Shown: positions 60,051-64,000 of the stretch, one piece after another | Layout of the letters: each line of letters begins with the position of its first letter | How positions within the stretch are numbered: the first letter of the stretch is position 1 | Translations under genes and position numbers: made by a program | From: CAWEQO01 sp963811225 | GTDB lineage: Bacteria > Chloroflexota > Anaerolineae > Anaerolineales > Anaerolineaceae | Assembly (NCBI GenBank): GCA_963811225.1 | Contig: CAWEQO010000011.1 | Location: 1-64,000 of the forward strand | Length of the DNA: 64,000 nucleotides | Reading direction: 5' to 3' | Notes under the pieces: model-generated | The model's input: the letters and a program-made list of their open reading frames with translations, nothing else | Databases searched by the model: none | What the model was told of the DNA's origin: nothing

Positions 60051-61663
60051 GAGGCGACTCCCGTCTTCAACAGGGTTGCCAACAGCGCCAGCAGCAGCAA
60101 GGCCCACAACAGTCCGCCGCCGCCCTCCAGAATGGTGGTCACAAAGCGCACCAGGCCCTGTATGAAGCCATAGATGAGCCACAGGAAGCGATAGAGCCAG
60201 TCGAGGCGCAGGAAGGCCGACAGGGCGTGGCCCACTCGCCGCCCGATCAGAGCCAGCCAGTCGAAGCGACTCTCGACCAACGTCAAGCGGCGTAAGCGGC
60301 GGAATCCGAACAGCATCACCAGCGCCAGCGCAGCCGAAGCGCCCGCACCCCACCAGATCCCGATGGTCAGCGAATCCGGCAGGCCGAAGACACCGATCAG
60401 CCACTGCGAGGCGATTAGCATCAGCAGCCCGAACGGGTACATGACCTGCACCCAACGTTCGGATGTGCTCAGCAAAGGTCGTTCGGCAAGCGTGAAGCGC
60501 AAGAACCCGAGCAGCAGCAGGCTATGCGCAACGATCAGAACCAGGTCGAGCAGGTTGAATGGCGGCACGATCAGGCCGCGCCAGCCTCCGGCCGAGGGCG
60601 TGAACGGCAGCCCGCTCAATCCAATCGTCGCCAGCAGCAGGATGGCCGGGAAACGGTGCGGCTGCGAGGAATACAAAAAGATCACCCCCCCAGAGAGCAG
60701 CAGCGCCAGGCCCCAGGCCAGTGCAGCCTGGGGGTGCCCGCGTAGCGAGCTCGCCAGGGCCATACCGGCCAGGGCAATCAGCCAGTAGGGGCGGGCGTTG
60801 AGCTCATCTTTAGCTGTCAGCCACATCGCGCTGCCGTAAACTGCGGCCAGGGCCGTAAACGCCAGCAAAAACACCGACCAATCCGGCGAGGCCACCCACT
60901 GCGGCAAGCGGCTCAACAGCGGCAGCGCCGAAGCCGGCGCAACCAGGCGCAGGATGGTGCCCAGGCCTCGGCGCATGCGCACCTCTTGGGTGTAGGGCAT
61001 GTGCAGCGGCACCACGCCCAGGCGCAAACCGGCCGCCACCAGCAAGAACAACCCGGCTGAGGGGGCCATATTGGTGAACGTCAAGAGCTCGCCTTGGGAG
61101 CGGCTGAAGAGGAGGGCTAACACGGCCACCAGGGTGCCGGTCACCCGGGCGGCGAATGCCAGCACCGGCTGCAAGGGCTGGCGCTGCTGCGACCCGTTCA
61201 GCAGGATCACGCTCAGCTCGATCAAGTCGATCAGCGTCCAGGCGGCTACCAGGGTCAGCAGGTCGCCGGCCAGCACGGCCAGCAAACCGGCCCCGGTGAT
61301 CGCCAGGCTGCCGGCCCAGGCGGTAGGCCCGGTGCGCAGCTGCATGCGAGCTGCGGCGGTCAGGATCACCGCCACCAGCAGACTGACCAGGGCAAAGGCG
61401 TACGGCCAGGACACGGCATCCACCTGGAAGGTGAATACCGGCGCCAGCCCTTCGACCGGGACCCAGCCCATGATCACGAACGGCGCCACCGGCCGGAAAT
61501 GGTAGACCAGCAGCAGCGCCCAGGTCGCCAGGGACAGACCGGTGGCGGCCAGCCAGGCGTAACCGAAACTGGGCCGCACCCGATGCAAAACCAGGAGGGC
61601 CAGGGCCGTGAAAAGAAGGAGGAATACGGGTAAGAGTACGAGCATGGTTGTTTCGATCTGCAT
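60047..61663 (-). CDS. NuoL/HyfB-like membrane subunit
   Basis: A 538-aa polytopic protein with about 14 hydrophobic segments. FQVDAVSWPYAFALVSLLVA matches the start of the proton-translocating domain in NuoL/HyfB. The expected second-helix Lys region reads RLGVVPLHMPYTQEVR, again without the canonical Lys. It begins inside the hairpin at 61655-61717, and no ribosome site is seen. With the two following genes it resembles the HyfB-HyfE-HyfF part of hydrogenase-4, but no HyfC, HyfG or HyfI homologue is in the window. Confidence 0.7.
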   Translation of the reverse strand: MQIETTMLVLLPVFLLLFTALALLVLHRVRPSFGYAWLAATGLSLATWALLLVYHFRPVAPFVIMGWVPVEGLAPVFTFQVDAVSWPYAFALVSLLVAVILTAAARMQLRTGPTAWAGSLAITGAGLLAVLAGDLLTLVAAWTLIDLIELSVILLNGSQQRQPLQPVLAFAARVTGTLVAVLALLFSRSQGELLTFTNMAPSAGLFLLVAAGLRLGVVPLHMPYTQEVRMRRGLGTILRLVAPASALPLLSRLPQWVASPDWSVFLLAFTALAAVYGSAMWLTAKDELNARPYWLIALAGMALASSLRGHPQAALAWGLALLLSGGVIFLYSSQPHRFPAILLLATIGLSGLPFTPSAGGWRGLIVPPFNLLDLVLIVAHSLLLLGFLRFTLAERPLLSTSERWVQVMYPFGLLMLIASQWLIGVFGLPDSLTIGIWWGAGASAALALVMLFGFRRLRRLTLVESRFDWLALIGRRVGHALSAFLRLDWLYRFLWLIYGFIQGLVRFVTTILEGGGGLLWALLLLALLATLLKTGVAS

Positions 61664-61717
61664 TGATTCTACACGCAGGATGATTGCGTCATCATCCGTG
61701 TGGGATCAATGCAGATC
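61655..61717. repeat. Imperfect long hairpin covering a start codon
   Basis: Perfect 13-bp outer stem (61655-61667 with 61705-61717) and an inner stem (GGATGAT/ATCATCC with flanking pairs). It contains the start codon of the NuoL-like gene (61661-61663) and ends 6 bp before the hydantoinase stop. Confidence 0.55.
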
Positions 61718-61722
61718 CGTGT

Positions 61723-63144
61723 TTACAGAACCGGAGCTCCCGGCTGGCACTTCTGGAAGCGCCCCATCCCAGGCTTGCCGAGCCACTGGCCGCGATCCAC
61801 GATCAAGCTGCCGCGCAGGAATACCCGCTCTGGAAAACCGGTCAGCTCCCAACCCTCGAACAGGTTGTAATCGGTGCGGTGCTGGGCCACCTCCACCCCG
61901 TAGCGCACCTTGCGCTCCGGGTCCCAGATGACCACGTCGGCATCCGCGCCGGGCATGAGCGTGCCCTTGCGCGGGTACAGGCCAAAGATCTTGGCCGGGT
62001 TGGTGGAAGTCAGCGCCACGAACTGATTGGGGGTCAGCCGCCCGCTGCGCACCGCCTCGGTCCACAGAACCGGCAGGCGATCACCGACGGCGGGCAGGCC
62101 GTTGGGGATCTTGGTGAAATCACCCTTGCCCAGTTCCTTGCCGGGGATCTGCACAGGCCGGCCTTCGTACAGGATCGGCTTCGTGCCATCGTAGAAGAAC
62201 GGGCAGTGGTCGGTGCCGACCGTCTGGATGATGCCCTCTTCCAGGCCCTCCCACAGCCGGGCGTTATCGGCGGGGGTGCGCATGGGCGGCGAGCAGACCC
62301 ATTTAGCCCCATCCGAGCGGCGCAGGTCGTCGATGGTGAAGAACAGGTACTGGGGGCAGGTCTCGCCCATAACCTTCAGGCCGTGCTCACGAGCATATTG
62401 AAGCTGGTCGACCTCACCGGCGGCATTCATATGGACCACATACAGCGGCGCATCCGCCTGGGCAGCCAGAGCCGAGCTGCGCAGCACTGCCTCGACCGCG
62501 CCCCAGGCCGGGCGGGTGAGCGCATGCCACTCAGGGGTGGTGTGACCGGCGGCCAGCGCCTCAGCTACCAGGATGTCGATCACGTCGCCGCCCTCGGCGT
62601 GCAGCATGGTCAGCATGCCATGGTCGCGGGCGATACGCATGACCTGGAAAATGCCGCCGTCGTCGAGGCGCAGGCGGTTGTTATAGGCGGTAAAAACTTT
62701 CAGGGTGGTGATGCCGCTGTCAACCAGACCGGGGATCTGGCGGGCCACGTCGGCGTCAAAGTGGGTGATGTTCATGTGGAAGCCGAAATCGATGGCGGCC
62801 TTGTCGTCGGCGATGGCGTGCCATGCGTCCACGTTGGCTTGCAGCGGCTGCGGCTCTTGCGGGACAAAGTCCAATACGGTGGTGGTGCCGCCGAACGCTG
62901 CGGCCTTGTGGCCGGTGTAATGATCGTCCGAGGAGATGGTGCCGAACATGGGCAGGGCGAAGTGAGTGTGCGGATCGACCCCACCCGGCAGCACCAGCTT
63001 GCCAGAGGCATCGATCACCTCGGCGTCCGGCGGGATGGCCAGGTCCGGCCCGATCTGTGCAATTTTCTCATCCTCCATCAGCAGGTCCGCCTCGAACGTT
63101 TCGGCGGCCGTCACCAATGTCCCTGAGCGGATTAAACGCAGCAT
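61723..63144 (-). CDS. Dihydropyrimidinase/hydantoinase-like amidohydrolase
   Basis: A 473-aa metal-dependent cyclic amidohydrolase. Metal ligand motif GGVDPHTHF, substrate region ADLLMEDEKIAQIG at the N terminus, the late Asp in TDHCPF, and NGLPAVGDRLPVL. In homologues a carboxylated Lys (AYKN-type motif) bridges the two metals; here the equivalent position is Asn in VFTAYNNRLRL. GGAGGT precedes the ATG. It lies upstream of the complex-I-like genes on the same strand. Ring-opening of hydantoins or dihydropyrimidines is expected but the Lys loss makes the exact activity doubtful. Confidence 0.8.
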   Translation of the reverse strand: MLRLIRSGTLVTAAETFEADLLMEDEKIAQIGPDLAIPPDAEVIDASGKLVLPGGVDPHTHFALPMFGTISSDDHYTGHKAAAFGGTTTVLDFVPQEPQPLQANVDAWHAIADDKAAIDFGFHMNITHFDADVARQIPGLVDSGITTLKVFTAYNNRLRLDDGGIFQVMRIARDHGMLTMLHAEGGDVIDILVAEALAAGHTTPEWHALTRPAWGAVEAVLRSSALAAQADAPLYVVHMNAAGEVDQLQYAREHGLKVMGETCPQYLFFTIDDLRRSDGAKWVCSPPMRTPADNARLWEGLEEGIIQTVGTDHCPFFYDGTKPILYEGRPVQIPGKELGKGDFTKIPNGLPAVGDRLPVLWTEAVRSGRLTPNQFVALTSTNPAKIFGLYPRKGTLMPGADADVVIWDPERKVRYGVEVAQHRTDYNLFEGWELTGFPERVFLRGSLIVDRGQWLGKPGMGRFQKCQPGAPVL

Positions 63145-63273
63145 CGCTTACCTCCATCCACAAGAATTTCATAAACGTACGTCTAAATGTGGGTCTGCAC
63201 TAATTTTACCAGCATTGGAAGAAAAGAGAGGGCAGGGAACAGTCAAAGGGTGTAGCGCAAAAGTGTCGGTGTG

Positions 63274-64000
63274 TTAATTGAGGGAGAGACGCGACCAGGA
63301 AATGGCGAAACGATGGCTGTGCAACTCGCTGAGGGCGGCGAACATGGCTTGGGCGTTGTCGCGTTTCCAGCCCCGGCCTTGACGTTTCATACGGTGATGA
63401 ACCACGGTATTGATACCGCTTTCAACGGTGCCGCTGCCAATCGGATATCCCGCCTGGCGAAAGCGGGGATAATCCATTTTGTCTTGCCGGGCCTGGAAAT
63501 AGGCAGGCGATTGGCGGATATCATCAGCACAAACGATATGGGTCCAATCCAGCGCCTGTAACGCGACGATGACCCGCACCACTTGCCCATGCCAGAGCCG
63601 ATCGATATTGGTTTCTGCCCAATGTTTGGTGCGCGGCGTGCCTTCGCCAAAAGCGGCCTTGGCCACTTTCCATAAGCGTTGGTCGGCATGGCTCCAGTCG
63701 AGGATCTGAATCGCTTTGGGGAAGTTGGTGGCCGTAATCCGTTCGATCCACAGCGCACCGTCGTTGGCTGAACTCAAAGGACCCTGTCCAATCCTGCGCC
63801 GCAGCCCTTCCAGAAATTGGTGCTGACCCATGGTATCGGCATCCCATAGCCCAGCCTGATAACTGTGCCGTGCTAAGACAACCTCGGGTTCCGTCGTTTC
63901 GTCCATTGGCTTGGCGCGACCAGACCGTGGCGCTACCGCAGAAATCACGCTTAGTTTCACTTCTTTCCAGCCTTCCTCGCGCACCAGGATCATCCCGCCG
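63274..64000 (-). CDS. ISKra4-like transposase, truncated by the window edge
   Basis: The C-terminal 239 residues of a transposase whose frame runs off the window end. The ISKra4 signatures are ILVREEGWKEVK near the visible start, IQILDWSHADQRLWKVAKAA, and the closing GSGTVESGINTVVHHRMKRQ with the late catalytic Glu. The frame seen is intact to its stop. The element's right end and inverted repeats were not identified, although 63145-63273 is non-coding. It probably is complete beyond the window. Confidence 0.85.
   Translation of the reverse strand, partial: GGMILVREEGWKEVKLSVISAVAPRSGRAKPMDETTEPEVVLARHSYQAGLWDADTMGQHQFLEGLRRRIGQGPLSSANDGALWIERITATNFPKAIQILDWSHADQRLWKVAKAAFGEGTPRTKHWAETNIDRLWHGQVVRVIVALQALDWTHIVCADDIRQSPAYFQARQDKMDYPRFRQAGYPIGSGTVESGINTVVHHRMKRQGRGWKRDNAQAMFAALSELHSHRFAISWSRLSLN

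Overview
The window looks like a chromosomal segment of a Chloroflexota bacterium, probably class Anaerolineae. This is inferred from gene content, not from a database match. The pointers are GC-rich coding sequence, Thr-Pro-rich extracellular linkers, lipoproteins with NBR1-type Ig-like domains, BTAD/TPR regulators, a 50S protein L31 fused to an RNA polymerase alpha-CTD-like domain, and a LexA box of the GAAC-N4-GTnC type in front of recA. No rRNA, tRNA or CRISPR array was seen. The edges carry transposases: a complete ISAs1-family element at the left and a truncated ISKra4-like gene at the right.

Layout. 1-1.2 kb: ISAs1 element. 1.4-3.6 kb: two small membrane proteins, then a convergent AMMECR1/flavin reductase pair. 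3.8-6.8 kb: cell-wall operon (amidase and two L,D-transpeptidases). 7-8.2 kb: unknown protein plus thioredoxin-TPR protein. 8.4-9.9 kb: an AT-rich CBS/HEPN-like/DUF4268 protein, possibly acquired. 10.2-12.4 kb: sugar isomerase and lipoprotein. 12.6-18.7 kb: formate dehydrogenase locus (fdhD, mobA, NuoEF-like beta subunit, NuoG-like ferredoxin subunit, molybdopterin alpha subunit), followed by a BTAD/TPR regulator. 21-24 kb: small proteins, AI-2E-type permease, FHA protein. 24-25.8 kb: glutamine synthetase with a structured leader that I identify as a glmS-type ribozyme. 26-29.7 kb: lipoproteins, aldo/keto reductase, recA. 29.8-33.7 kb: operon of two SPFH-like membrane proteins and a helical-repeat protein. 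33.8-37.2 kb: S-adenosylhomocysteine/methionine salvage operon (mtnA, PfkB kinase, ahcY). 37.4-39.8 kb: lytic transglycosylase lipoprotein. 39.9-43.2 kb: pyruvate dehydrogenase E1a-E1b-E2. 43.4-48 kb: APC permease and pyruvate phosphate dikinase. 48.3-50.5 kb: response regulator, zinc ribbon, DUF7000-like protein, hydrolase. 50.5-54.7 kb: CCA enzyme, hpt, tdk, then rplU-rpmA-rpmE. 54.8-57.9 kb: selB and a coiled-coil protein. 58-61.7 kb: three complex-I/hydrogenase-4-like membrane subunits. 61.7-63.1 kb: hydantoinase-like amidohydrolase.

How parts fit together. Formate oxidation to NADH (Fdh, with FdhD and MobA for cofactor maturation), pyruvate dehydrogenase and PPDK give a central-carbon and redox theme. 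AhcY, PfkB kinase and MtnA recycle SAM by-products. Amidase, L,D-transpeptidases and lytic transglycosylase remodel peptidoglycan.

Three strong themes for follow-up. (1) A glmS-ribozyme-like RNA with its own promoter sits before glnA instead of glmS, with an intrinsic-terminator-like hairpin between ribozyme and gene. (2) Very long near-perfect inverted repeats (26-50 bp arms, 1-6 nt loops) lie at gene ends and often contain or abut the stop codons. (3) A CBS-HEPN-like-DUF4268 protein stands out by composition. Three conserved genes (fdh beta, glnA, coiled-coil) each carry one extra base in a doubled base. That pattern looks more like consensus error than decay, so these frames should be checked before biological interpretation.
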